Assembly: GCF_032401055.1 (NCBI RefSeq)
Contig: NZ_CP135530.1
Span: 1 to 64,000 of the forward strand
Direction of reading: 5' to 3'
DNA from: Tardiphaga sp. 709
GTDB taxonomy: Bacteria; Pseudomonadota; Alphaproteobacteria; Rhizobiales; Xanthobacteraceae
Length of the DNA: 64,000 nucleotides
Shown here: piece by piece, positions 16,263 through 25,966 of the stretch
Position numbering within the stretch: the stretch's first letter is position 1
Layout: each line of letters starts with the position of its first letter
The notes under the pieces: model-generated
Database searches by the model: none
Told to the model about the DNA's origin: nothing
What the model saw: only the letters and a program-made list of their open reading frames with translations
Position numbers and translations under genes: made by a program

Positions 16263-17753
16263 TCAATACTTTTTAATAGATGGATCGATGCTCGGGGCGT
16301 CCCGCACTGCAACCGTGGAACCGTAAGAGGAGAGCACACAAAGAATCTCGGTACCCTTTTCAGGGTTGGTGATGACTGAAAATTCACCTCCGAGAGCTCT
16401 TACTCGCGAGACCATCCCCGGCATTCCTAAACCTGATTGCGAGGTCGCGGGAGCGGCATTGGAAAAGCCGCATCCAGTATCTCGCACCGAGAGACTGAGC
16501 ATCTCGTTTGCATACGCAAGCCTCACGACCTGTCGATTGCTTCCCGAGTGCTTGTATGAATTGTTTAGCGACTCTTGAACAACCCTGACGACGCAGCGAA
16601 CTATATCGCGCGGTAGCTTCTCAGGTACATTTACCGCCTCGAAATCCACGATGCATCCTGTGCGGCTTTCATGCCCCCGTATGATCTTACGGAGCGCTTG
16701 GGATGGATCTCCGACCTCCCCGATTTCTGGAAGAAGAAGGTCCGCGGCTATAGCGCGAAGCTCTTTGAGCGCGTCCTGCAGCGCGCTCCGGAGTTCTGCC
16801 AGTAGCGCCCCCGTACTTGCCGGTCGGTCGTTCAAGTCGTGTTCAAGAGCCTCAAGGCGCAGTAGAACGAAAGACATCAGTTGTGCGGGCCCATCATGGA
16901 GCTCTGCTCCAAGCCGTGTATGCACGAGATCGTCGATACGGGCGGCCGTGCGAAGGGCATTTTCGGTTTCCAATTTGAGAGTGTCGTTATGGCGATGCAG
17001 CAGCATTTTGTCCCGGAAGCGTTGCTTGATGGCCGATCGCTGCATTTTGATGGTCACGCTTCCTTGGTGTACGACTACGAATAGCGTCAACAGAGTGCCG
17101 AGCCCGACGAATCCCACTACTAACCACGCACTGCGCTCGGCGCTTGCCTGGTCGCGGAGAAGCGAGCGGGCGTCTTCGTAAATTTCGGCGACCGCAATGA
17201 TCTTTTCTGTCTGGTTCTTGTAGAGCGGGATGAATATCTCGTAGAGAGGCATCGATAGAGCGCGCTCGAACTCACTGTCATCGTCCGTCAGATCGGCCAT
17301 TCCTGCGTGAATCTCCCCGCGCAGCGAAGGAGCGATGTCAGTTGTCGGGAAACGACGTCCGATCAGTCCTTTTTGGGTGCTATAAACGATGGTGCCGTCC
17401 GGACGCCATATCTTGATGGAAGCGACATGGCGCCTCGATTTCAGCAATTCGCCAACGGCGTCGAGGCTGCGAGCGTCTTCTGCGCTGGGGACCCCTCCGT
17501 CATCCATCGACTGGACGTATGGCTCCAAGAAATTTGACACGTATAGCGCGGCGGCTCCGCTAGTTCCGCGCAAAACGCCATCGGCGATGCGGGTGCCGAC
17601 CCATCCGCCGACCGCGAGAACCGAAAGGGACAGAACCAGCGTGGACAACATCGCGAATTGTTCGAAGAGAGATCTCCGAATCCACCAACTGCGCAGTTGC
17701 CGTCGGGCTATTCTGATGTTTCTTGTCGGGCTGGACGAAGCGCGCTCTGTCAT
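16263..17753 (-). CDS. NarX/DegS-type membrane histidine kinase
   Basis: A 496-residue HPK7-family kinase. Two membrane helices (about residues 31-55 and 210-235 from the chosen start) flank a periplasmic sensor domain of about 150 residues containing IKIWRPDGTIVYST, a cache-like sequence. The HisKA_3 box is GAELHDGPAQLMSF with the phospho-His; the ATPase domain includes VVQESLNNSYKHSG and SGLGMPGM. ATG 17753 was preferred because GAGGAG lies just before it; ATG 17852 would add 33 residues. The stimulus is unknown. It is co-transcribed with the NarL-like regulator downstream. Confidence 0.9.
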   Translation of the reverse strand: MTERASSSPTRNIRIARRQLRSWWIRRSLFEQFAMLSTLVLSLSVLAVGGWVGTRIADGVLRGTSGAAALYVSNFLEPYVQSMDDGGVPSAEDARSLDAVGELLKSRRHVASIKIWRPDGTIVYSTQKGLIGRRFPTTDIAPSLRGEIHAGMADLTDDDSEFERALSMPLYEIFIPLYKNQTEKIIAVAEIYEDARSLLRDQASAERSAWLVVGFVGLGTLLTLFVVVHQGSVTIKMQRSAIKQRFRDKMLLHRHNDTLKLETENALRTAARIDDLVHTRLGAELHDGPAQLMSFVLLRLEALEHDLNDRPASTGALLAELRSALQDALKELRAIAADLLLPEIGEVGDPSQALRKIIRGHESRTGCIVDFEAVNVPEKLPRDIVRCVVRVVQESLNNSYKHSGSNRQVVRLAYANEMLSLSVRDTGCGFSNAAPATSQSGLGMPGMVSRVRALGGEFSVITNPEKGTEILCVLSSYGSTVAVRDAPSIDPSIKKY

Positions 17754-18244
17754 CGACTCCTCTTCGCCGGTGATCGAAGAAGACACGTCGACTCGTGGAA
17801 TGCGTCCAGCCACGTTGGCCGCAGTTGCGACGTTCCCCACTGGTGACTCCATGCGATGGTTCGCGAAAATCTGTCATCGGTGAATAAATGCTTAAATCGG
17901 CGGCATCATATGCTCCGATCCGATCCGCTTTCAATGTTTTAGCTGAACATGGTGAAGACCGGGCGCGGTTCCTTGGAAGTCTATCGTAATGGCTGCCGCT
18001 TGGGCTCAACACGTTCAAGCCCCCGGGCCACATAAATCCGAGGGGCGCCCGTGCGCCGAAAGGTCGATCTGACATCAGACCAAAGTCCGAAGCGGGGGAC
18101 GTTTAGTCTGATGCGTAGGGCCCGACTATCGGCGAAATCTTTCGCTCGACCTTCTGCCCTACACAATCTTCGACGCACTCGACATGCTTCTGCAATGCGG
18201 AGATCCGGCCGTTCGGTCTCCATGAAGCTGGCAGGAGCGCACCA
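17754..18244. promoter_or_regulatory. Divergent control region between histidine kinase and RTX peroxidase
   Basis: About 490 bases separate the two divergent genes and must hold both promoters. No clear sigma-70 hexamer pair, FNR/FixK box or long palindrome was recognised. A proximal stretch at 17880-17950 is AT-richer than its surroundings and is the likeliest promoter area. Confidence 0.3.
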
Positions 18245-21200
18245 ATGGCCAACTACCTCAAGCCGTTCAACATCGATCAGACCGACATCGACTTCATCCT
18301 CAGCCAGGTGAATTTCCGGCCGCTCTTTGACGCGCACGGTAACGCGGTAATCCTTTGGAACGGAACCGGATCCATCTATGATGCCCACGGCAACCTGATC
18401 GGCACCGGTGGCGCCCTCGCCGGCGACGCCGTCTCGCTCGCGGCCATCGCGCAATGGGGCCAGTCCTACTATTCGGAATTCGACTTCGCCGGACTGCGCG
18501 ATCCTAGCGGCCTGAACAACAATCTGTCCTTGATCAATTCCAGCTTCGGTGCGGTGGATCAGATTTTCACCCGCTCGGCAGCCGCCGACTACGCCGGCTA
18601 TTCGTCCGTGATGCAAGCCGTCGCCGACCGCGTTTATGCCGCGGCCAAGACGTACTATTCGTCCTACAGCGCTGCCACGGGGGGCTTCAACCCGGCGCTG
18701 AACGGCGACTACACGATCAAGGTCGACACGACGCCCGGCCAGCCGGGAGACCATACGGCCAGCGACGGCACGCCGATCGAGATCCAGAACGTGGTCGACT
18801 ACACGCCCCGGATGATCAGCCTGACGACGACGACCGCGGGCGTCTCGTTCGACACTTGGGCCAACCACACGGGAGATGCCGGCGCGACAGCGCATCAGCC
18901 TAACGAAATCTACTACGATCCCTCCACTGGCGAGGCGAAGGTGCTAAACTGGGGGCTGCTCAGCACTGTGGCCGACGGCGGCCTCGGCCAAGTCGATACC
19001 CAAGCGCGGCTCGCGGCATCTGCAGGGCAAGACGACCATTTCATCGGTGGGCTCAATCCGGGCGTGTCGCCGTCGAACGGTTTCTTCGTGTTGTTCGGTC
19101 AGTTCTTTGACCATGGGCTCGACTTCATCGGAAAGGCGTCCGGGCAGACCATCAGGATCGCGCTGGCAAGCGACGACCCTCTCTATGGTATGCTGGGACC
19201 GGACGGACGGCCGGTCCACGAGATAACGGTCAGTCGCGCCACCGTTGCCACCGTGGACGCGAACGGCGCTGAATATATCAACCACACTTCGCCGTTCATC
19301 GACCAGAGCCAGACCTACGGTTCACACGAGCAACTCACGAACCTGTTACGGGAATGGGTCAAGGATCCGGCGAGCGGCCAATACCACGCCGGCATGAACC
19401 TGTTCGACGGCCAGACTCTGGAAACCGCTTGGACCAAGGCCGACGGGTCCGAAACCCACAACACACTGCCTACGCTCGACGAATTGCGCGCCCACGTTGA
19501 CGCCACCGGGCGCGATGCACTGACCTGGGAGGACGTCAACGATCTGCGCAACCGCGACGCCGGCGGCCACGTAATTGCCGGTACCAGCTCTTCCGCTCTC
19601 CTGCTGGACATGAATCCGCGCTTTGATGCCGGCCACATGGGCGGCTTCTACGATCTCGACGGCAACGGTGCCCAAAATGCGGGCGAGGCGAGCTACGGCA
19701 CTGCCGCACAAGCCGCCAAGGTCGCCGCCGCCATCGCCAGCATCGACGCCTACGCGAAGGCGAACTTCGGCGCAGGATCCAGTTTCGGGATCGACGCAAG
19801 CACGCATAAGCTGACTCTGATCATGGAAAATCTGCCGCCCGGTACGCCAACGGGAACTCCGCACACCCTGAACGGCGCCAGCGCGCTATTTCCCTTCGTC
19901 AACTTCGCCGACTTCAGCATCACCGTGCCTGCTGGCGCGCTGCACGACGCTGTCGGCGAGATCCTGATGGCGTCGGTGGGCGACCACTACGTGGCCGGCG
20001 ATGGCCGGGTGAACGAGAACTTCGGACTGACCTCGATCCACCATGTCTTCCACGAAGAGCACAATTACCAGATCGACAACATCATCGACGCGTTGCACCG
20101 GCAAGACATCGTCTCGGCGGACCCAACCCATGCCGCGCTGCACGGCTTCCAGATCGATACTGGAAATGGCACCAACGCTGCCGGCGATTATCTGGATGGC
20201 ACCGGCGCTATTTCCTGGGACCAAGACAAGATGTTCAACGCCGCCAAGCTCGTGGTGGAAATGGAATACCAGCACGCGGCTGTCGACCAGTATGCCCGCA
20301 ACGTTTCACCCAACATCCAAGAGTTCGGCGCATATTCCACAGAGGTGGATTCGGCGATCTCGCTAGAATATTCCCAAGCCGCCTTCCGCTTCGGCCACTC
20401 GACGCTGCGAGAGACCATCGACACCATTGATCCGTCCGGAGGTCTGACCGGAAAAATCATGGGATACGCGCTCAAGGCCGCATTCCTGGCGCCCGACAAG
20501 TTCGCCGACGTCGGTCCGTCCGCGATCATCCTCGGCATGTCTCACCAGCAAATGAACGAAGTCGACGAGTTCGTCACTCCGGCGCTGAATCAGGGACTGC
20601 TCGACCAGCCTCTGGATCTTGCCGCCATCAACATCGCCCGCGGCCGCGACCTCGGCATCCCGACCCTCAACGACGTACGCCACACGCTCGGCTATTCCGA
20701 ATACACCAGCTGGAACGATTTCGGCCAGAACATGCAGCATCCGAGTTCGCTGGCCAACTTCATCGCCGCTTACGCCTTCGACGGTGATCTGGCCAAGGCC
20801 GAGGCGCTCGTCGGAATCGTCGATGGCTCGGTCGCTGCGGGAACCTACGGCATTTCGCTCGACCAAGCCTACGGATTCATAAACGGCGACGAGGCGGTCG
20901 GCGGCACAGGCACGCTCGCCTTCAACCAAATTGACACTTGGCTCGGTGGTCTCGCCGAGGTTCACCAGCCAGGCGGTCTGCTCGGCGAAACGTTCGATCG
21001 CATCTTCGTCGACCAGATCGAGAAGCTGATGGACGGAGACCGCTTTTACTATCTCTACCGCTTGTTCGGCACCAATTTCGGCGACGAGATTGTCAATGGG
21101 CAGCTGAAGGACATGGTGGAACGCAACACCGGGCTGACCCACCTGAACGGCAACATCTTCGGCTACGCCGACCAGTACGTCGACCTCGGCGCCCATAAAG

Positions 21201-24200
21201 AAGTGCTGGCTGCGGGTCAGACGGAATACCTGACGACCGGCAACGAGCATAAGTACGGCGACATCGCAGCCGTCGACGACGGCACGATGGGCATCTACTC
21301 CAACGGCGGGCACGGCAACTTGAACGACGGAAACGTCGTCACGATCGGTGGTGTGCATTACATCCAGGACACCCGCCTTGCCGATACCGATCCGAACAGC
21401 GCCTATAATCTGAATGGCGGCGTCAACCTCGACGGCACGCCGAATTCTGGCGCTGAATCCAACGAGATCATCGTCGGATCGAAGGGAGCTGACCTGATCT
21501 ACGCTCAGGGTGGCGACGATACCGTGTACGGCGACGCCGGCAACGACAAGATCTACGGCGGCTACGGCATCGACCGCCTCTATGGTGGGGACGGCGTCGA
21601 CACCATCTACGGCGGCGACAACCCCGACCTGATCGACGGCGGCGCGGGCGACGACTTCCTGTACGGCGAGTCGAGCGGCACCGACATCAATGGCCTGGAC
21701 CAGGTGATCGGCGGGGCCGGTAACGACTACATCAACGGCGGTATTGGCATCGACAAGCTGTTCGGTGGCTCCGGCGACGACATCATGTACGGCGAGCAAG
21801 ACACCGACCCGTTCTTCGACGGAAACGACGGAAACGACTACATGGACGGCGGCTCCGGCACCGATATGTTGTACGGCAACAACGGCGACGACATGTTGCT
21901 GGACGGCACCGACGTCGATATCTCGTTCGGTCAGGCCGGCGACGACTGGTTCAAGGTTGGCGACATCGCGCAAGCGCTGAGCACCGGTCCCGACGAGATT
22001 CTCGGCGGCGACGGCATCACCGACGACGGCAACAAGCCGGGCACTATCGGCTTCGACATCATGGACTTCAGCCTGCAGCACGCGCGCCCGGTCGGCGTCG
22101 CCTATGATCTCGACCAGCAGGCCAACCCGTTGGCGGCGGTGAACTCCGCGCAGGCAGTCCCGGCGGCCTTTGAGATCGAGGGGCTGGTTGGCAGCGTCTC
22201 TAATGACACGCTGGGCGGCGACGCCGGCGACAATTGGATCGTGGGTGGCTCGGGCAGCGACATCCTGACCGGCGATGCCGGTGACGACGTCATCGTCGGC
22301 GGCTCGATCCGGTTGGACACGCTGAACGGCCGCTACGAATCAGCCCCGGGCGTTGCCTCGACCTACGACCACAACAACAACAACGACGGTTCGACCGATG
22401 CACTGCGGCTGCAGGATGCCCTCTACCAGGGCGCCTCGCATCGGGTCGGATACCAAGATACCCTAGGAGCCGGTTTGCTCGCGAATGCGGACCTGGGCAC
22501 GCAGGGCTTCGACAAGCACTTCACCGAAATGCTGCGCACCGAATTCTTCAAGGACGTCGTGCTCGGCGACGGTGGAGCGGATGCGACGACGGCAGCGCAA
22601 CCGGACATCGCCCTCTTCACCGGGCAATACTCCGACTACCGGATCGAGGCTGTCTCCTTCGAGAGCGCCCACGAGGGCAGGGTCACGGCCTACAAGGTCA
22701 CCGACCTTCGAGATCCGAACGGCGTCGATGCTAATGGCACGCCTGTCGTAACCGACGGCACCGACCTCGTTGTCGGCGTGGAACTACTGCGCTTTAGCGA
22801 TCGCGACGTCTCGCTCCTCAATTCTGCGCCCGTCCTCGACCTGCACGCCTACAATGTCTCAACAGCGACCGTCGCCGACAACTTCAACTCCCCCTCATGG
22901 AGCAACAACGACGGCTCGCAAAACTGGGCATCGGCCTGGACCGAAACGAACGACGGCGGCGTCACGACAGGCAAGATCCAGATCGACGCAGGAGCTGGCG
23001 GGGGAAACAACCAGCTCCGTCTCTCCGACAACGGCAACGGCACATCGAGCATCCAGCGCACGATCGATCTGTCGGGAGCCGCCAGTGCGACGCTTCAGTT
23101 CACCTATCAGTTGAGCTCTTACGACGCCGGCGACAAGGTCGTGGCCTCGATTTCGTTCGATGGCGGGACATCTTGGCACGAGATGCGCACGATCGTCGGC
23201 AACAGCACCTCCGGAAACAATGCCAATAACAACGGCGGCTTCGGAACGGTGCAGGTCGACCTTGGAACACTCAAGGGCGCCGGCGAAACGTTCGGGGCGA
23301 ATGCGATTGTCAAGTTCGACGCGGTCACGAGCACTTCGAATCAGGCCGCCAGCGGCGCCAACGCTGCCAGCCTGAACAATGGCTACATCGCCATCGACAA
23401 TCTGAGCGTCGCCATCGTCAAGCAGTCCCCTGACAGCGATCTCTTCCCGAATTACACGACCACGTTCACGGAGGGCGGCTCGGCGGCGACCATCGCGTTG
23501 AATCCGACCATCACCGACGACGGCACGGTCATTCATTCGGCAAAGGTCGTGCTGACCAACGCCAAGGCTGGCGACTCTTTCAACACCCACAACATCGGCG
23601 GCGACAACATCTCGATCGCCACGGTCGGTTCGGCTCCCGGAACGATCACTCTCAACCTGACTGGCGACGACACGCTCGCTCACTATCAGGCGCAGCTCGC
23701 AGCGATCACCTTCTCGAACAGCTCCAATGCACCGGATCCGGCCGACCGCATCGTCAATGTCACGGTGAACGACGGTCTGATAGACAGCAACGTGGCGACC
23801 ACGACGATCCACGTTGTGCCGGTCAACGACGCGCCGGCCATCGGCGCCGACCACGTCTACACCAACGTCGGCAATGTCGTTAACGGCATCGTGGTGCCGG
23901 ATTGGGCGCTGCTCGCCAACGACTCGGACACAGACGGGCCCAATCCGCTCGCCGTCACGGGGGTCGGTAACCTCAACAGTCTGTCGGCGACGCACGCGTC
24001 CGGCGTCGTGACGGTCACGGATAGCGGCACGAGCGGCAATCCCGCGAGGCCGAACGGCGGTTCGTTCAGCTACACGGTGACCGACGGTCTGGCAGCGTCT
24101 TCCGGCACGGTCACTGTGACTGAGATCAACGGCACGTCGATCACAGGATCGAACGGCAACGACATCCTCGTCGGGGGCGCGAACGCCGATACATTGAATG

Positions 24201-25882
24201 GCAGCCGAGGTAATGACCTCGTCTTTGGCGGGGGCGGCGACGATACGATCAACTGGAGCGTGACCAACCCGGTCAAATTCGGGAACATCACAATCATTCC
24301 GGAGCTCCCAGACGGTCACGATGTCGTGGACGGTGGCACCAACGGAGCCGCGGGCGACCGCTTCGTTGTCACCGGAAACAACACCGCGGAGACTTTTGCT
24401 ATTTACTCCAACACCGACGACTGGGATGGCGCCGGGTCGGGGACGGGGAGCAGCGCCGCGCATGCGGGCTTCACGGGTCTGAATGCGAACACGGAGATCG
24501 TCGTCGCGCGTAACGGCGTCGTCATCGCCGAGCTGGACAACATCGAAGAGATCACCGTCAACACCCTCGACGTCACGGCCAACAACGGCAACGGAGTCCC
24601 GGACGGCGGCGCTACCGCCGGGGATACCGTTCAGGTGGTCGGCAATTTCTCGAACACGAGCTTGAACTACAACACCATCACTGTGAACGGCGGCGCCGGA
24701 AGCGATGCCGTCGACATCTCGGCGCTTACATCCGACCATCGCATCGTATTCCACGGCGGCGGCGGCGACGACCACGTGCTAGGTACGCTGCGTCCGCAGG
24801 ACGTGGTCGACACCCAGACGAGCCCCCCTCTCGGCGACCAATCCGGTTCGTCTGGAGGCGACCAGGGCGGCTCATCGGACGATGGCCACGACGGCACGTC
24901 CGGCGAAGGGGGCGGCCACTGCGCGTCGGGCGACGGTGACCACGGTGGTGCCACTCCAGTCCCGCCGGCCGTCAACCCGGGCATCGCTGAAGGCCAGATC
25001 GGAACGCCAAATGCCGATGTGATGATCGGAACGGCGGGAGACGACGTTCTCAGCGGTCTCGACGGCGACGACGTGATCATCGGCAATGACGGCGCCGACA
25101 CCATCAAGGCCGGGGCGGGCGACGACCTGCTCAAAGCCGGCGCTGGAGACGACGTGGTGTTCGGCAACGATGGAAACGACGATCTGTTCGGCGGTGCTGG
25201 ACGCGATTTGATTACCGGCGATGCTGGCGACGACCGGCTCTTCGGCGACGCCGGGGATGACGCCCTCGAAGGCGGCGTCGGCAACGACACCGTCTACGGC
25301 GGATCCGGTAACGACCGCTTCATCGCGACAGGCGGTGACGGCAACGACACCTACTTCGGCGACGACGGAGAGGATACGCTGGACTACGCCGCGATCGCCG
25401 CCAACATCACTGCCGATCTCGGCAACGGCATCGGCCAGCATGGCAGCGTATCGAGCGTGCAGGGCGGAACTGATCAGATCTTCGGCTTCGAGGATTTCAT
25501 TGGAGGCTCCGGCAACGACACGATCTTGGCGAGTTCGGTCGCAAACGTGATGGACGGCGGCGCCGGCAACGACACTTTCGTGTTCGGCTCGGCGGCCGAC
25601 GCCAACGGCGACACGATCAAGGGCTTCCAGCCCGGCGATAAGATCGACCTGTCGGCGATCGACGCCAATACGGGAGCGAGCGGCACCCAGTCCTTCGTGC
25701 TCTTTGCCGGCAACGTCTTCACCGCCGCCGGCCAGGTCATCGTCACCCAAGAAGTGAAGGAAGGGGCGGAGCACACCTTCGTGTCCGGCAACACCAATGG
25801 CGATGCTACGGCCGATTTCAAGATCGATCTGGGGGCAGGAAGCCACACCCTGACGTCTGCCGATTTCAACGGCGTACACTAA
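18245..25882 (+). CDS. Giant secreted haem peroxidase with RTX repeats, MopA-like
   Basis: A 2545-residue protein. An animal-type haem peroxidase domain spans about residues 200-960: distal His290 (FGQFFDHGLDF), the TSIHHVFHEEHN segment, proximal His677 (MEYQHAAVDQY), AAFRFGHSTL and NIARGRDLGIPTLNDVR, all hallmark motifs. A first block of GGxGxDxxx calcium-binding nonapeptides follows (about 1073-1370), then beta-sandwich segments with a cadherin-like NDAPAIGAD domain (about 1860-1960), a Gly/Ser/Asp-rich linker, a second RTX block (about 2250-2440) and an aromatic/acidic C-terminal tail suited to type I secretion. No Sec signal is present. The architecture matches the MopA peroxidases linked to Mn(II) oxidation in Aurantimonas and Erythrobacter. 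The export ABC gene follows at 25967. Peroxidase identity is firm; Mn(II) as substrate is inference. Confidence 0.92.
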   Translation: MANYLKPFNIDQTDIDFILSQVNFRPLFDAHGNAVILWNGTGSIYDAHGNLIGTGGALAGDAVSLAAIAQWGQSYYSEFDFAGLRDPSGLNNNLSLINSSFGAVDQIFTRSAAADYAGYSSVMQAVADRVYAAAKTYYSSYSAATGGFNPALNGDYTIKVDTTPGQPGDHTASDGTPIEIQNVVDYTPRMISLTTTTAGVSFDTWANHTGDAGATAHQPNEIYYDPSTGEAKVLNWGLLSTVADGGLGQVDTQARLAASAGQDDHFIGGLNPGVSPSNGFFVLFGQFFDHGLDFIGKASGQTIRIALASDDPLYGMLGPDGRPVHEITVSRATVATVDANGAEYINHTSPFIDQSQTYGSHEQLTNLLREWVKDPASGQYHAGMNLFDGQTLETAWTKADGSETHNTLPTLDELRAHVDATGRDALTWEDVNDLRNRDAGGHVIAGTSSSALLLDMNPRFDAGHMGGFYDLDGNGAQNAGEASYGTAAQAAKVAAAIASIDAYAKANFGAGSSFGIDASTHKLTLIMENLPPGTPTGTPHTLNGASALFPFVNFADFSITVPAGALHDAVGEILMASVGDHYVAGDGRVNENFGLTSIHHVFHEEHNYQIDNIIDALHRQDIVSADPTHAALHGFQIDTGNGTNAAGDYLDGTGAISWDQDKMFNAAKLVVEMEYQHAAVDQYARNVSPNIQEFGAYSTEVDSAISLEYSQAAFRFGHSTLRETIDTIDPSGGLTGKIMGYALKAAFLAPDKFADVGPSAIILGMSHQQMNEVDEFVTPALNQGLLDQPLDLAAINIARGRDLGIPTLNDVRHTLGYSEYTSWNDFGQNMQHPSSLANFIAAYAFDGDLAKAEALVGIVDGSVAAGTYGISLDQAYGFINGDEAVGGTGTLAFNQIDTWLGGLAEVHQPGGLLGETFDRIFVDQIEKLMDGDRFYYLYRLFGTNFGDEIVNGQLKDMVERNTGLTHLNGNIFGYADQYVDLGAHKEVLAAGQTEYLTTGNEHKYGDIAAVDDGTMGIYSNGGHGNLNDGNVVTIGGVHYIQDTRLADTDPNSAYNLNGGVNLDGTPNSGAESNEIIVGSKGADLIYAQGGDDTVYGDAGNDKIYGGYGIDRLYGGDGVDTIYGGDNPDLIDGGAGDDFLYGESSGTDINGLDQVIGGAGNDYINGGIGIDKLFGGSGDDIMYGEQDTDPFFDGNDGNDYMDGGSGTDMLYGNNGDDMLLDGTDVDISFGQAGDDWFKVGDIAQALSTGPDEILGGDGITDDGNKPGTIGFDIMDFSLQHARPVGVAYDLDQQANPLAAVNSAQAVPAAFEIEGLVGSVSNDTLGGDAGDNWIVGGSGSDILTGDAGDDVIVGGSIRLDTLNGRYESAPGVASTYDHNNNNDGSTDALRLQDALYQGASHRVGYQDTLGAGLLANADLGTQGFDKHFTEMLRTEFFKDVVLGDGGADATTAAQPDIALFTGQYSDYRIEAVSFESAHEGRVTAYKVTDLRDPNGVDANGTPVVTDGTDLVVGVELLRFSDRDVSLLNSAPVLDLHAYNVSTATVADNFNSPSWSNNDGSQNWASAWTETNDGGVTTGKIQIDAGAGGGNNQLRLSDNGNGTSSIQRTIDLSGAASATLQFTYQLSSYDAGDKVVASISFDGGTSWHEMRTIVGNSTSGNNANNNGGFGTVQVDLGTLKGAGETFGANAIVKFDAVTSTSNQAASGANAASLNNGYIAIDNLSVAIVKQSPDSDLFPNYTTTFTEGGSAATIALNPTITDDGTVIHSAKVVLTNAKAGDSFNTHNIGGDNISIATVGSAPGTITLNLTGDDTLAHYQAQLAAITFSNSSNAPDPADRIVNVTVNDGLIDSNVATTTIHVVPVNDAPAIGADHVYTNVGNVVNGIVVPDWALLANDSDTDGPNPLAVTGVGNLNSLSATHASGVVTVTDSGTSGNPARPNGGSFSYTVTDGLAASSGTVTVTEINGTSITGSNGNDILVGGANADTLNGSRGNDLVFGGGGDDTINWSVTNPVKFGNITIIPELPDGHDVVDGGTNGAAGDRFVVTGNNTAETFAIYSNTDDWDGAGSGTGSSAAHAGFTGLNANTEIVVARNGVVIAELDNIEEITVNTLDVTANNGNGVPDGGATAGDTVQVVGNFSNTSLNYNTITVNGGAGSDAVDISALTSDHRIVFHGGGGDDHVLGTLRPQDVVDTQTSPPLGDQSGSSGGDQGGSSDDGHDGTSGEGGGHCASGDGDHGGATPVPPAVNPGIAEGQIGTPNADVMIGTAGDDVLSGLDGDDVIIGNDGADTIKAGAGDDLLKAGAGDDVVFGNDGNDDLFGGAGRDLITGDAGDDRLFGDAGDDALEGGVGNDTVYGGSGNDRFIATGGDGNDTYFGDDGEDTLDYAAIAANITADLGNGIGQHGSVSSVQGGTDQIFGFEDFIGGSGNDTILASSVANVMDGGAGNDTFVFGSAADANGDTIKGFQPGDKIDLSAIDANTGASGTQSFVLFAGNVFTAAGQVIVTQEVKEGAEHTFVSGNTNGDATADFKIDLGAGSHTLTSADFNGVH

Positions 25883-25899
25883 GCGGGACTCAAGCCGAT

Positions 25900-25922
25900 C
25901 TCCGGGAGGCAGCCTCCCGGAG
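25900..25922 (+). terminator. Perfect hairpin between peroxidase and exporter genes
   Basis: CTCCGGGAGG (25900-25909) and CCTCCCGGAG (25913-25922) form a perfect 10-bp GC-rich stem with a 3-base loop, 17 bases after the peroxidase stop codon. No T run follows. It could be an attenuator or 3'-end stabiliser giving more peroxidase than exporter mRNA, as with intercistronic hairpins in haemolysin-type operons. Confidence 0.7.
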
Positions 25923-25966
25923 CGACCAGAACTCACCCGGCAGGGTGAGGGCAGGGAGAGTATCCA

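Noticed and set aside
20363-22081. 572-codon minus-strand frame inside the peroxidase gene
   Set aside because: It is an antisense shadow of the RTX repeats; its Val/Ala/Asp pattern mirrors the repeated GGxGxD codons.
22895-24775. 626-codon minus-strand frame inside the peroxidase gene
   Set aside because: Antisense shadow of the beta-sandwich and repeat regions, with no start context and no recognisable domain.
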